Shown here in pieces: positions 11,321-24,120 of a stretch of DNA of 64,000 nt; position 1 is the first letter of the stretch; each line of letters begins with the position of its first letter. The stretch comes from Pelodera strongyloides. Lineage: Eukaryota > Nematoda > Chromadorea > Rhabditida > Rhabditidae. Location: the NCBI GenBank assembly GCA_036852015.1, contig JAANDG010000520.1, forward strand, positions 41,249 to 105,248, in the 5' to 3' direction. Position numbers and translations under genes: made by a program. The notes under the pieces are model-generated. The model did not search any database. It saw only the letters and a program-made list of their open reading frames with translations, and was not told the origin of the DNA.

Positions 11321-14300
11321 ATTCTCCTCCACAAACTACTTCTTATATTTCGTCCATCAGTAACCATGTTCCACTCTTAACTAATCCTCCGATCGCTTCG
11401 CCCGCAAAAAAAAAACGGTTCACTATAAGGTAAGTTTTGCACACTTATAGTGCGTCAACGCCAGCATCCATGTGTATTGGTGCATTGGTTTGATGTACCA
11501 ATATAGATGGTCTAGTACATTACCTGCATGCTTTATGTAATTATGGTACTCATGTTTCATACAATGTTATTATATTTCGCACACCCTCCGTCAGTAAAAT
11601 TGGCTTTTACACCTTCACAAACATTTATTTGTATTTGAGTGGATTACCTTTGTGCTCCACATGGGATGAAAAATTACTGAATTCCCTTGACTGATGTAGT
11701 TGATATGATTCAAATAACACCTTTCTAAATTTCACAATGATCCTCTCCGAATATCCAAAAAGGCATAATCAAAACATACAATCAAAGTGCAAAAAAATCC
11801 TGAAATTTAAAAAAAAACTACAATTTCCTTCAGAATGCCCTCAGCGCATCAGATCTGCGCGTTGATTCGTGCCGGTACAAATATCACACCGGAAGTGTTG
11901 GCCTCCCTTCCTCATGATGCACCACTGAGCAGTCTTAATAGGGTATGTTTGCGGTTCGGTATATGAACCCAAGGTCTTGCGTATCTTCTGCAATTAAATT
12001 TCCAGAAATGGTCCTGTATGAGCTTGATGAAGCTGACATGTATCATTTTCAGATAACTTACGCATACATCGCCCCAGTGATCATCGCCGTTGGCATAGTC
12101 GGGGACGTTCTGACTGTGGTCACACTGACACACCCTCTACTACGCAAATCATCAATCATTTACACATACTTGACGCTGCTGGCAATGACGGATCTTGTGA
12201 GTTTATATGACGCGATCGCACTTTTATTGCATCGTGATAATTGTGCAATAATTCACTTAACATTGGAATAGTTGTAAATGTAACACCATTGTTCGCTAGG
12301 ATTGTAATCTGAATGACGGAAAAAAGTATTCGGAATCAGAACTGTGGGGAACGGGCCCTAAAGAGTCGTCAACTTTTTGAAGAAAATGTTACCTATATTT
12401 CATGATCCTGTGGAACAGATTTCGATATTTTACAGCTAACACAACTGTCGGTTGTTCCAATGGTTATGTGGTTGTTGGACATCCGGTACTGCTCTCACAC
12501 AGCTGCATTCTTTTATGCACATATTGGCTTTCCATTGGTATGTTTGAATGAGATATCTTAACGTTATCTTAACGTTCAGTTCCATGTTCCGTCCATCTCA
12601 GACAACAGAGTATGTTAAGCGCTCTCGACGTAAAGAATCTGATTGGCCAGATGGCGTAACTGATCCAATCAGGAACTTTTGAGATTTGATTGAGGCGTAA
12701 AGTATTGTCTCTCGCTAGTTTTCCCAAAAGGGAGCTCCTTTCGTAGTTGCGAAGACAGTCAATTATGGCACTATGCATACTCAAAGAAAGGAACATTGGG
12801 ATCAGTGGTATATTTCAAGTACATTCAGGCAAATGCTTTAATGGGTTCATCCGTTTGGATTGTTGTCTTCCTAACACTCAGTCAATACATGGCGGTGTGC
12901 AGACCGTTTGCTTACGGACTACGGTCACGGAAGGTAATTTATTAAATTTGCTGCGGAAATGGGCAACGTACCTACTATTAGAGTCTCCCCATTCTTTGGG
13001 CTGTGCAATAGTTCTTTTTCAGGTGTGCTTCGTGCTTTTCATCCTGTCATATGCATTCAATTTTTGCATTTACGCCCCTTGGGCGACCAAAAAGGAAGTA
13101 CATCAGGTAATTTTCGATTCGCCATGCCCCAGTTGATCGTATCAAGAACTTACGTGACGCACTGTACAATCGAATTTATTCAGCTAGATCTTCCTGAGCA
13201 GCTTGGATTGTGTCCCTATCAAGTATGCGATGCTAAGCGAGAGCATTGGTTTGTTCTGTATGAATGGATCAGAGAGACCATCAGCAGAGTGTTTCCATTC
13301 TTCTTGGTCGCATTTCTTAACGCGAAGATTTTGATTACATATAGGTTTGTTCAACATACGTTGGTTCAACATATTGTGGTATATGGTGTTTTCTTACAAC
13401 AGCAGTTTGCACATTATTTCACTTTTACATAAAGGCAGGGCACCTCTACATTCTTTATATTTGCTAATGAAGTGCAAACGAGTGTAATTTTGTTTAATTT
13501 CTGACTAATGCTTTTAGGCATATGAAAGTTGACCGAATGCGTCGAATGGCCAATTCACAAAAACGATTTGTATTTGAGAAATCAGAAAAGGAGGAGAAGC
13601 GTTTATTCATTCTTCTCTTTGCGATTATCATCATTTTCTTCTTATGTACAATACCTGCTGCACCATTGACAATCTTAGTGGCTGACGCGAAATCGGGCAA
13701 TTTTCCATTCCAGGTGTGTGTTATTTTTAAGCCAAACATTTTCATTTATGTACATTTCCGGATTAAGCAGAGAAATGTGAAAACAAAACAATCTACGTTT
13801 AACATGCGTTTAGGACGGGTCAAACCTAACTGTGTGAACCTAACTGTGTGCTTTACTAGATAACATAATAAATCTGTTACATAGCCTCCAGGTTCGGGTC
13901 ACCCAACATCCGTCTGCAGTGATGTAAATAAACAATAGTACACTGTTATTTGTTCGCATTTTAGATATTCCGAGCAGTGGTGAACTTGCTCGAGTTTACC
14001 AAGTTCGCTCTGAATTTCTACTTTTATTGCCTCATCAATCCCGATATTAGGCGGATATGTGCACACGTAGTTATGTGCAAAAAGTTGTCTCGACCGGCAC
14101 GGGTTAAAGGGCAACCTGTCACACCGATTTCTTTATATACCAGGTCAGTATTGGCAATTTTCGGAATTTCTATACATAAACTGTTTTATTTTCTATTATT
14201 AAATTTCACCACTCCAGTTTTAGAAACAACATTGTGTTTTAGGCAAATATGCGTCTAGAGGTGAGCTCGTATATGGTAACAACTTTGATAAAGTAGATAG

Positions 14301-14655
14301 AGTGCAGTGTAAACAACCATTAGACATCAAATCCTGGTAATATGGTAGAATATATAGAATAGAAACTTGCACTTATTTGCAACAATAGACGACGGCTAAC
14401 TTTGTAGTTGTGTAGTTCTCTAACCAGACGCACTTCAATGTGAGATGAGGTCATGCGTGTACTCCGTTTTTATTCAGGTCAACCAAATGTACTGTTCGCA
14501 ACGGGTCATCGAGAAGAAGCAGTTCGAAAGAAGACCAACGTAGAAATTCAGCGGCCAGACAGAGGCAAGTTGCGCAAGCCGACGCACTCATCGAGAAACT
14601 GACGGTAATCAAAGAGAGCGACGACAGTGCTGATACTATGGGTGATAAAGTTTAA
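11321..14655 (+). CDS. Class A (rhodopsin-type) neuropeptide-like GPCR
   Basis: Exons: 11321-11429, 11834-11942, 12053-12196, 12436-12537, 12829-12933, 13023-13106, 13184-13344, 13518-13713, 13965-14143, 14478-14655; all phases agree, giving about 455 residues. Seven hydrophobic segments are visible. TM1 holds VGIVGDVLTV, TM2 LLAMTDLLTQLSVVP, TM3 SQYMAVCRPFAY, TM6 FFLCTIPAAPL and TM7 NFYFYCLINPDIRR. The conserved disulfide is likely between the Cys of DIRYC (start of TM3) and LGLCPYQVC in loop 2. The tail is rich in Ser and Arg. TM7 resembles nematode FMRFamide/myosuppressin-type receptors. An ATG at 11835 lies behind a TTCAG site and could be an alternative trans-spliced start; the first exon (SPPQTTSYISS...) would then belong to a longer form. 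Ligand unknown. Confidence 0.88.
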
Positions 14656-16054
14656 CCGCGTCATTGGATTCTGATGCAACTAATGTGTCACGGGCTCTTA
14701 ATATATTGTTGTAAACAAACTCAGCTAAAATATATTTTTAATCGACTATGTACTAATAATTTTCTGCCTCCTGCCTAATATGTAATTTGATCTGATTTGT
14801 ATCGAGGAAGGTTTGTGGTGAATTTGATGGTATTCATATTTCTGTGACATTTTATATTATGTTTCCACGCTACGTCGATCTCCATCCGGTTCACGGTTTT
14901 GTGCCGAGTCATTTCTACTATAATATGCATGGTGTTTTATCTCTTTTATTTCATTTTTTTAAGTAGATGACGAACTGATAAAATTGAAGCGAGGTCCGGC
15001 ATTGCCTATTCCGTATGACAGTAATTGGATTGTTTGACTTTTTGTTTTCTAAATGTATATACGAATTTTCTCTTTCATATAAAATTACACCGTTTTCATG
15101 TGAATACTTAACTAAAAAAACTGATTGTTATTTTTACGCAACATATCGGTCTTTTATTTCAATCATGACATAAAAATATGGTATTGTTTTAAAGCAAAAA
15201 AATGTAACGAAAAAAAAAAACAGAAAGAAGAAAACGACATGAAATTCTGCATTGAAAACAAATAATTAAAACAATAACCCGCAATAAAGGAAATGAATGG
15301 ATAAAAACATGCATGCAAAGAAAAAACTTCATGCTGACTTCACAGCGGAATATGTGCAGTCGATGTTTTGTACAAAAATAACAACTAAACAATTCGGGTA
15401 ATTTGTAAGATTCATGCTGTATTTTTCAAAGTTAGTTTTGATTGTTATCTTGTTCCAACTGATTACAGTTTCCGAAGTTTGTGTTTCAAAAATAGACCCA
15501 AATTAATAACAAAAACATCGAATTATAGTATTCAGTGGTTTACATCACCCTAACCATAAGCCTATTTAGACCTTTTTGAACAGCAATGTGACAAGTTAAT
15601 AGTCTACTACATGTGGATTTGTGTTATCTGTTTTAAACATGTGTCAGTAAAGGATATAATTTTTCCTGCAAATCTATGCGACAGTGAGAAACGAAGGCTC
15701 CGCACTCCTTTAGCACAAGTATACTTATAGTCCTAATTTAATTGCTAACAATGAACCGGTCTCTACGGAGGATGAACAGAATGGTTTAAACCCTTTTTAA
15801 GTGTGAAAGAGTACTTTGTGTTGTGCAATGTTCGAACGAAAACCAGATGGCACGCAACTATAAAAAAACTATCCTGTTTGAATGTCTGTTCTCACCAAGA
15901 AGGCGAATGGGAGATAAAAATCGTAGCCTTATGCAACACTATGCTATTTTGTGAGCTACCGATCGTAATCGTTCTTGGTTTTTTTTTTGTGAACAAGTAT
16001 TGGGAATTGGGAAGCCGTATTCCAGTGAAAATGTGCGAAGTTCAAACAAAAAGA
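14656..16054. other. Intergenic region between convergent genes
   Basis: It lies between the stop of the + strand GPCR and the stop of the - strand SWEET gene. It is AT-rich with poly-A/T tracts and would hold both 3' UTRs. No gene seen. Confidence 0.5.
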
Positions 16055-18153
16055 CTAGCAAATCTCGACCTTCTTGGGTTCCTGTTTGTCAGTCGGGTAG
16101 ATGAAAAACATGGCTAGTAGGGATCCGTCCATCAGAAAGAAAGTTGTGTTCGCTATCTGCAAGTAAACGTTTACAAAGATGTTAGCATGGTAGTTCAATA
16201 GTTCTTTTACGTAAATATACACATATTTACGTTCTTTTACGTAAATATTTGAGCTGCGTCACACTTCGAACGACACCTATCAAAATTAACAATAATGTAT
16301 TAAAATATATAAAATGAAACTCGCCAGCATATAAAAGTCATCGATTCCAACACTGTAAATGATGGCATGAAGTTCCATTATCCACGTGAAGGCAACTGGA
16401 GCAAATGGAACGAAGTCAATCACTTTGGTAGTTACTGCTTTGTACTGAAAACGAGTAACTAAGGTAAGCAATAATCTGTAGATTATGTATAGTGAATAAA
16501 AGTGCTTTAAGCCACGAATACTCTCGGCAATTGAAATATTTTCACACGGAAAACATCCCTTTACTGACAGTTTATACGCCTAAACAACCGGATGCAAAGA
16601 ACTATATTGTCATATTGTATTTTGTTTGTATTCCGCATATAAAGCACTAACAAATTTTGTGAGTCTATGTTCAATTGAAACTGTTTGCCGAAACATACTA
16701 TTAGATACGGGCAGACGAAAGAACCCGCTATTTGTGCTCCGGAAGCAAAACGACCAGCAATCTGAAACGCGTTCAATAATCGATTTGACATCATGAGGTT
16801 TCACAGAAGTTTCCATTTGCAGTAAGATGCTGCCGCTGCCACACAAAAGTGCATTTCGGGTTTAAGTGAAGAGTATAGTTTACAAAATGACCTAGGCTAT
16901 ATATTTTTATTCGCCTTCTGAAAAAAAAAACAGAGCCATATATTTTTAGTCGCCTTCTGAAAAAAAAAACAGAGCTATATATTTTTATTCGCCTTCTGAA
17001 AAGAGAAAAAACAGAGTACAGGAACAAGATGTGTTCAATCAAGGGAGAATATCGATCATAACTCACTCGTTTTGCTGTTTCCACGTCAAGTTGGTGAACG
17101 TAATAAAAAAGGAGGAACATGGCCAGAAATATCCCACCAACGCTTCGCAATAGACGTCTCTGAAGAAGCTTGATGTTAGCTTATCAGATGACCATGAAAC
17201 TTGTGCACAAGCATGAGGATCTTATTGACAATAAGGATTTCCGATTGATTTGTATACCCGTTTTGTTCTGTAGTAGATGAGGGCCAAGAGAAAAATGGTT
17301 TGCATTGTCACAGCGTAAATTTGCAGCAGTGCCAACTTAACGTCGTCGAGAAAGAGCGAATAACGCAACCAAAGAGCCGATCTGTAAAGGGCTCGTGAGG
17401 AAAATAAACGGTATTATTACGTTAAAATGATGTAGTGATCAAGTGCTGTCGTATTAGAGCAGTGAAATAGTGCTCACCCGACTAGAGCGCAAATATATGG
17501 AAGACAAGTGTCACTGTCACTGCTTTGTCGTCGAAACCATTTGTAGACTGCTTGACTAAAAAGTGAAAAAAATGAACGTAATAACACGCATATAATGAAT
17601 GTGAGCCTAATAATAATAAAAGGGTGAAACTGACACTGGGCTCGTAATCAGAGCAATGGCATGTAGAGCTGTCGATGTTAGAAAGAAATTCCAAAGAATA
17701 TTTGTTGTGTACAAAGAATATAGATTGCCGGGCCCTATATCTATGCCCCATACTTCTATTGTCATTTGAATGCTTGGCTGAAAATTTTCATCTTAACAAA
17801 CAAAGAAAGAGCAGGAAATTTAGCATAGTTTTATGATTTCGTCCAAAGCATAAGAGAGCAAATCGGCTGTCTGCGAGGGACGGGCACAATTATTTCGAAG
17901 CCTTATGAAAAAGAAAACGTTATTTCCTTAAGCAGTCAATTTGCGTGCACCCGAGTGCTAGTAAGATAGGCATGTGACGTAGGAAGTGGTTGGGTGAGAG
18001 TTTGCCCCAGAGGCTGATCGAGCGCATCTTATTTCCATTCGCTCCTCTCAGATTACTATCTAGATCCAGGAACCTGGACTGTCCGCTGGATGTTTCCCAC
18101 CACCAAAGAACAGGCACAGCGATGTGAAGGAAAGAAAGCCTCCTCATTTCCAT
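16055..18153 (-). CDS. SWEET (MtN3/PQ-loop) sugar transporter
   Basis: Exons read on the - strand: 18153-17951 (start uncertain), 17381-17258, 17159-17067, 16761-16699, 16444-16325, 16156-16055. About 234 aa, normal for a SWEET. First repeat: ILLALGSALWLRYSLFLDD (the LWLRY motif of TM3); linker helix RSVGGIFLAMFLLFYYV; second repeat: VIDFVPFAPVAFTWIMEL and IYSVGIDDFYM followed by IANTTFFLMDG. SWEETs are facilitators moving mono- or disaccharides across plasma or vesicle membranes. The first TM is not convincingly resolved: the first exon frame is open, but its N-terminus lacks a clear TM1, so a further 5' exon or an error is possible. The last intron starts with GC (CTG|GCGAGT). A 3-copy repeat lies in the intron 17066-16762. 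Confidence 0.85.
16896..17016. repeat. Three tandem copies of a ~40-bp repeat inside the SWEET intron
   Basis: The unit begins TATATATTTTTATTCGCC and ends in an A-run followed by CAGAG, three times (16896-16936, 16937-16975, 16976-17016). On the gene strand each copy reads as a T-run followed by CAG|AAGGCGA, that is, a splice-acceptor look-alike. None is used in the model. Confidence 0.9.
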
Positions 18154-19138
18154 AATGTTTTACCTTAAAAAAGCCGAAACATACTTTCACTTCACTAGAA
18201 GCATCTCAATCCCAGGTGCCTGATTTGAGTTTGCAAACACAAAAAACGAAATGGTTATGCCTAAAAGGACAGTCAATAAACTGCGTTCCAGCAACAGAGG
18301 GTTACTTCTCCACTGTGCAAAACATTACAAAAAATTAGGGGTCAGAGATGGCCTTTCCCGCGTATTCAGCTATTACGGCGTTGAGTTACGACGACATACT
18401 CGATTTTAAAACAGAAAAAAAATGCTCAAAGCATTTCTTTACTGTTCTATTAACAAAAATTATCGAATTTTTTCGGTTATGTTTGGGCAGCTCACGGAGT
18501 ATACGGTATTTCTGCTTTCTTTCTAATATATTTATTGTGGCCCATTTATTGTGGCTAATTTGTGCCCAATATCAAGTAACGCTCTCAAATGCTCGTGTGG
18601 TTATTATCACTTTTGTGGTCTTATTTTGTTTATTACCAATAGTTATGCTTGTTGTGTTGTTTAATTTGTTCCCAATATAATTAACACTCTCAAATGGTTA
18701 TTCCCACTTTTGTGGTCTTATTATGTTTATTTCCAATAGTACTTTATATGTCGAAGGTTGAATATATATTAAAGCAAATAGATACAAACATGACTGTTAT
18801 ATAAATTCACCTCAAATAAAATATTATGGAAATGAAGTAAAAAAAGAAACCTTTAAATTCTTGATTCGTCAGTACGTTTTACATAACAGAAGAAATAGCT
18901 ATAAATAAGTGCTACTGAACAATTTGGCCAAGAATTTGCAATAACGGTACGAAGCTGGAATACGTTTCAAAAATAGTGAGGAATTGAAAAGCAGTGCCAA
19001 GAACGATAACTTCTTCTGCTCGCTCAGTTCACTTAAAACTAGGCTCTCACAAAAATGTTTTTTTTTAAGAGAAGAGAAGTTTCCTCATGTGGCCCACAGT
19101 TCTTGTGTCCTAAAACATGCGAGAGGTAGATTTGAAAT
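18154..19138. other. Region between SWEET and gelsolin genes
   Basis: No gene recognised. Two imperfect tandem copies of about 100 bp (about 18567-18645 and 18670-18745) share CCCAATAT...CTCTCAAATG and TTTGTGGTCTTATT...CCAATAG. The + frame at 18348-18680 is hydrophobic only because of T-richness. Confidence 0.45.
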
Positions 19139-22100
19139 TCATATGTATATACATGTCTTGCTGTGACTCACCCACAAAGTGTAATCAAAACTAAGCTCTA
19201 TGAAATCACCGACCTCCTTGAAAAGCTTATCGTCCCACGAGTCGAAGAATTTCTTAAACATCGGTGTTTCTTTGCCCTGATAGATTGTCGAGATGGCAGT
19301 GTTTTTGTTTCGAGGCAAGATGCTTTGCTCAAGGAACTTCTGGAATTGGAGAAAGTAGTTTACATGACTTTCTAAGGTTTGCTTACGCAACAATAGTAAA
19401 TTGATACTTCTTAGTTCGTACATGCTCCAATGACATATGACTTATACCTTGGCAATTCCCGTGGCGCCCTTCTTCTCATTGGGGGTGGCATTAGCTCCAA
19501 CCCACACATAGATTACGTGCATTGCGTCGAGGATCATGACATCATCTCCATCGAGACACTAAACCAACAAACCAACAAACTCAACCACACTATATAACGA
19601 TTGCAAAAGGTATAAATACGAGCACATATTGGACAACCACAACATAGAAGTGCAAACCTCTTGCGTGAAATTAGCAACTTCTTCACAAATCAGCTTGCCG
19701 GCGGCATCTGACACCTGCAATACGCAAACGTTGAAATTCTATTCAAGTGGTCTACGTGTCTCTATCATAATCGTGTTGAATTTTCACCTGGTACAATTTA
19801 GGCTGGAACTGCTTCTTGCTTTTGGCATCGTCCCAGGATGCAAACCATTGAATGAACATGCCCGGTTCATTTGCTTCGAGAACACGAGTGATTTGGGTGT
19901 TGATGGGAAGTCTCTAAATATTGATTCGATAAAGTTCATTTCACGCCCGGTCGAATTCTTTATTTGAAACAAATGTGTACCTGTTGGGTCAGGTAGCTCT
20001 GTCCCCAATGCATTGCCTTTGCCCTCTCGTTCAGTGTGCACTCCTTTCCGACCCAAACGAAAATCCCACCAGTACATGCGTCCAAAACAAACGCATCCTG
20101 AAAAGTGGTGTCTACATTGCAATACATATGGGTCCATTCAAATGCATGCGTGACACATGATCTTTATACTTGACGTTATCGAATTGCTGATAAATGAACC
20201 TTCGAGTCAAGCTTGTCGTGCGTGACCTCATCGCCCACAGCCACCCACTCGACCTTAGCATCTCCGGTTGCATCGGAGATTCTGAAATGGAACTGCTCAA
20301 GTATATATGTGAGTTCGATTAGGTAACAATGACAGATTAAATGTCTATATTCTAACCTCCATAGGGTGACTTGATCCTTAATGTTCGCCCAGTAGTTTTC
20401 ATCGTCGTTTGCCGCCTTTGCAATGGAGGAAATAACGTCCTTTCCACCAAAATGTTTCCAGAACGTAGCGTCGGTTTTCCACTCGTCATCTTTTGTAGGT
20501 GATATTACGTCTTTTTACTTTTGGCGTAAGGAAAAGCTCGGTATATAGAGCAATGTAAGAAAACATACCTAGGACATGAACTTGAGCCTCTCCATGCCGC
20601 TCGATATCTGCGATGTTCTTGGCCCGCTGCATTCCCTGCAGTGTTTTTCATTAATAAGTTACTATCTAATTGGAACACACAGTCTGTATTGTATGCTATC
20701 GCTGATCATGGTTTTAACTAACGTGAATTCTTTCCAGGCGTCCACTCTCTGGGGGCATCCAAACGTACAGATCCTTGCCAAGATCGAGAATAAACACATC
20801 ACCCAGGTTAAGAGATTCCTTTTTAAGCTCCACCTAAATTGGCCTCAGGGACACATTCAGATAAAATGAAAAGGAAATACTCCTACGCAAAACGCTGTTC
20901 AGTTGTTCGGATAATTTTCAGTTTCTAACCTGTGTGCACCTGACGTTTCTCTTTCCTTTGCAACGGAAGAGCTTTGGTGTGAAATTCTTCATCATTTCAT
21001 CAACATGAGTCCATCCAGATTCATAACCTCCTGCCAAATATCTGAAATGAACAAAGTCATGGGAGGTCAAAAGCGGTCAATTGAGTATCTTCACTTGTTT
21101 CTGATTACTTTGTGTTCTCCACAAAAGTCCGCCTCATATTTATAGGTTTATTGAAAAATGGTAAAGGCTACCGATGCACACGAGAAATGCGATTATGTAA
21201 CACTTCGGTCCGTGTTTTCTACGAACCTTACCCATGGCACAATCAGTTATCTAACACAGTTAATCAAAAATTGTGATCGCAAAGGATACCCCGAACAGTA
21301 ACCATTACGGCTTTACCGTATACCTTATTTTAGTGCACAACATTCAAACTGGAGCCCGCATCTTGAAAATCTATAGAAAAAATCTGGCTGAAACAAAACA
21401 GTGGCCTTTTTCCCCACTTGCTGAGATGTTTACCTGAGACCATCCTTGAAGTACGATAGAAACAGCGGCGATTCATTATCTTGGATCTAAATGGCAAATT
21501 CAACTAAACTGTTTATGAACACATTGGTGGAGTATGAGAAAAGTGTCAGTTATATAAATATCTTGGTTAAAAATTCGCCTCTCTGTATTGTGTTGGGAAT
21601 CCTCCGAGGGCTTTGTCTATTTCAACAGTAATGATTGCAGCGGTGCCGATTTCGTCCTTAAGAAAAACATCTTTTTTGCACTCGTAGCATGCCAGTATTG
21701 CTACCGAGTAAATGGTATCTTTTCCGAACAAATTTCAATAAATATAATTGAAATCCTACTATCACTCCTCACCGTTGATGAGTTCTTTCCCAACCAGAAG
21801 TGCACGTCCCATTCATCCTTAGCTTTGGTCTAAAGCATAATATTGCTTGCAACTAATGCCTCAAAGTTCTCTACATTTGCAAATCAATTGATGCACTTCT
21901 TATTATCAAAATTTGTGTTCGTTTGGAGAGCGTACGACAAGAAGTAAACGTCTTCCTTCAACAGCAAATATGTAAATAATGAAACATTGCTGCACAGGTA
22001 GAAAAAAATCACAGAAGTAAATTTTTTTCAACCAAGTAGCATCCTCTATACCAAATTTTAATCTATAGCGCACGCCGTGGATATTTATATGAATATCGTT

Positions 22101-22486
22101 TGTACTCTTAGCAACTACCATTCAGGAATATTTCTTTTACAATTTACTATTCGTGTTGGGTGGTTTAATGGGTTGCCAACTTACATTCAGAACAACGTAA
22201 GAATCTCCTGTATAGAAGACACCCCACTGCTCCTTGGGTACCTCTTCTAATTCGAAGTCCTGAAATAGGATCAGTTGAAATATCACAATTCCAGCGAATG
22301 CTCTCTCTAGACATGATTATTTGTTCACGAAACAAAACAATCGGCTTTTGATAGAAACTGTTGTTTATCCCATTCTATACTCAAATTTAAAAGCTCTGGA
22401 ATAGAGAAGAAAGAAACGAACATGAATCCTCCACACTTGGAGACCGACTTCCTTGCCCACTCTTTTGATATCGACACCCATGCTTT
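19139..22486 (-). CDS. gsnl-1: Gelsolin-like protein with four gelsolin repeats (GSNL-1)
   Basis: Coding exons on the - strand: 22481-22422, 22259-22185, 21829-21773, 21656-21579, 21486-21434, 21041-20930, 20833-20723, 20635-20569, 20489-20357, 20281-20200, 20097-19981, 19913-19788, 19714-19658, 19558-19448, 19339-19139; 479 aa, close to the 475 aa of C. elegans GSNL-1. Repeat 1: [64 protein letters not shown]. Later repeats: [52 protein letters not shown], each with a following FxxxFxxWDD-type end. It severs and caps actin filaments in a Ca2+-dependent way. The intron after 21579 begins with GC (GAG|GCGAAT). A TTCTAG site lies 5 nt before ATG 22481 (trans-splice candidate). The C-terminal end may be spliced once more at a GTGAGT just after TTGTGG. 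Confidence 0.9.
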
Positions 22487-23426
22487 CTAGAAGAGTATTA
22501 TTTTAGCACGCAACGCACAAAACGGTGGATAGAATAATAATGACAACGAAAGTATGAATGCAATTTAGCATAACAAGTAAATAGTTTGCAACAAAATAAG
22601 TAAACAACAATCCTTAGTGAGTGAAAATTTCGTTGTGTTGTTGGCACAGGCGGATATTTTGTGTAATAAGGCAACACTTGGCCCACTCATTGGGCACAAC
22701 AATAAACAAAATCTGTGGATCTGGCTTCTCTGACCAATATCTATCTAATATCCGTTCTCTAATTTCCTTCTCATCGCACCAGAAACATGTGCATCTTACA
22801 GTGAAATCAATTTTGTGGTGGAAAAACAATAGTAAACTAGGGAAAATCGTTTTAACTGCTTTGTTTTATTCCAGATGTTCCGAGGATTCTGCCGGAATGG
22901 AGATAAATAATTCCACAGTTCAAATTAAGAAAATAAAACAATGGAGAAAATAACACAAGTATTATTGCCCAAGCACAGTAACGCATTTCCCGAATTTTAA
23001 TTTTTTTCCTTTTTTCATTTGTACAAAGGTGGTTTATGCAAATTCAGAACGAACAACAAAACACTAACTTCTTGAACTCATAAAACACAAGTGAATAATT
23101 GAATAGTTGAAGCAGTATGCATTACTATAATATTGATGGAGTGCATTGTATGGCTTCTAGTGCAATCGAACGTTTCGTATTCTTCCAGTTGGACTTCCAT
23201 CTAATCCATCCTATTCAGCGCAGTTAAATAACTCGCACCTTTGCGCATTTTGCTTGGTTGGTCTTACGATTTCTTTGTGTAAATACATGCAGGTATTTTG
23301 AATTTTTTGACGTTTCTGACTTATAGCATTGATGAGTTTGGGTGTGGTTGTGCGTTGTGTGTGATGTGCTATCTATAAATGGCTACATTAAACTAATTAT
23401 TCAGGATTTTAACATTCCAGCTCTAC

Positions 23427-24120
23427 CTGAAATTTGTTTCACAACATAATCAATGGAGAAGATCGTTGTCATAAATTGACCGTTTGCTTTCAACTTGCGT
23501 CTTGACTGCTGCACGGTGAGCTTTATAAACACATGCGTATGAGCAATTTAGAATTTCACAACTAACAATAAGAACAAATCAGCAACCTATGAGAAGAGAA
23601 ACCAGCTATTTGAAGGATGTGATCGGCGCAGATCGGGGCTTTTCAAAAGTAATCGGGTACATATCGTGGTTTCCACCTTAGTGTGTAATCATTGTAGAAT
23701 TTTTGTCACAGTAACAATGACGGCGCACAAGTTGTTCTCGATTGATTAAAGTATTATTTAGACCCAAAGAGAAAACGATCAAAGTGCAAAGGGTTGGTTG
23801 GCCTCCGCAATTTGGCTCTCGATCGAAATTCTACATTGGAAGTCTACCGACACATAACTTGCTGATATCTTTTACCTCCATGTAAGACTAATAATAGTTG
23901 TTGTTTTCATAAGCATATTTACATTAATTTTTATGACAAATAACAAATAAGTCGTTTTTTTTTTCACATCATCAACTTACAAATGCTTCCTCAGTAGCCT
24001 TAGCCTTGGTCACTTTGAAGGAAGTTTGCCCCAGTATGATCTGACGAATCCCTCGGAATGGGTAATAACGTTGTTCGACCGGGCGCGCAGCAGACGAGTT
24101 CGACGAGCATTTTCTTCGTG
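23427..24120 (-). CDS. Possible 5' exons of a longer gelsolin isoform
   Basis: Two exon-like blocks on the - strand. One ends at 23981 with a good GTAAGT donor (frame contains VEQRYYPFRGIRQIILGQ and KVTKAKATEEAF; its start is unresolved, around 24120). The other is 23520-23427 (LTVQQSRRKLKANGQ..., ends TTTCAG|GTAGAG). Block 1 ends in phase 0 and block 2 starts in phase 0; block 2 ends in phase 1, which fits the gelsolin exon starting at 22486 and would read through the usual start Met. No domain recognised. It could instead be chance or a separate small gene. Confidence 0.35.

Noticed and set aside
13107..13132. 26-nt intron joining 13106 to TTGATC
   Set aside because: Too short for a nematode intron; an acceptor TTTATTCAG at 13183 gives a normal 77-nt intron and the expected loop-2 sequence.
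15803..16117. 104-codon + strand frame
   Set aside because: Overlaps the last SWEET exon on the other strand and has no domain.
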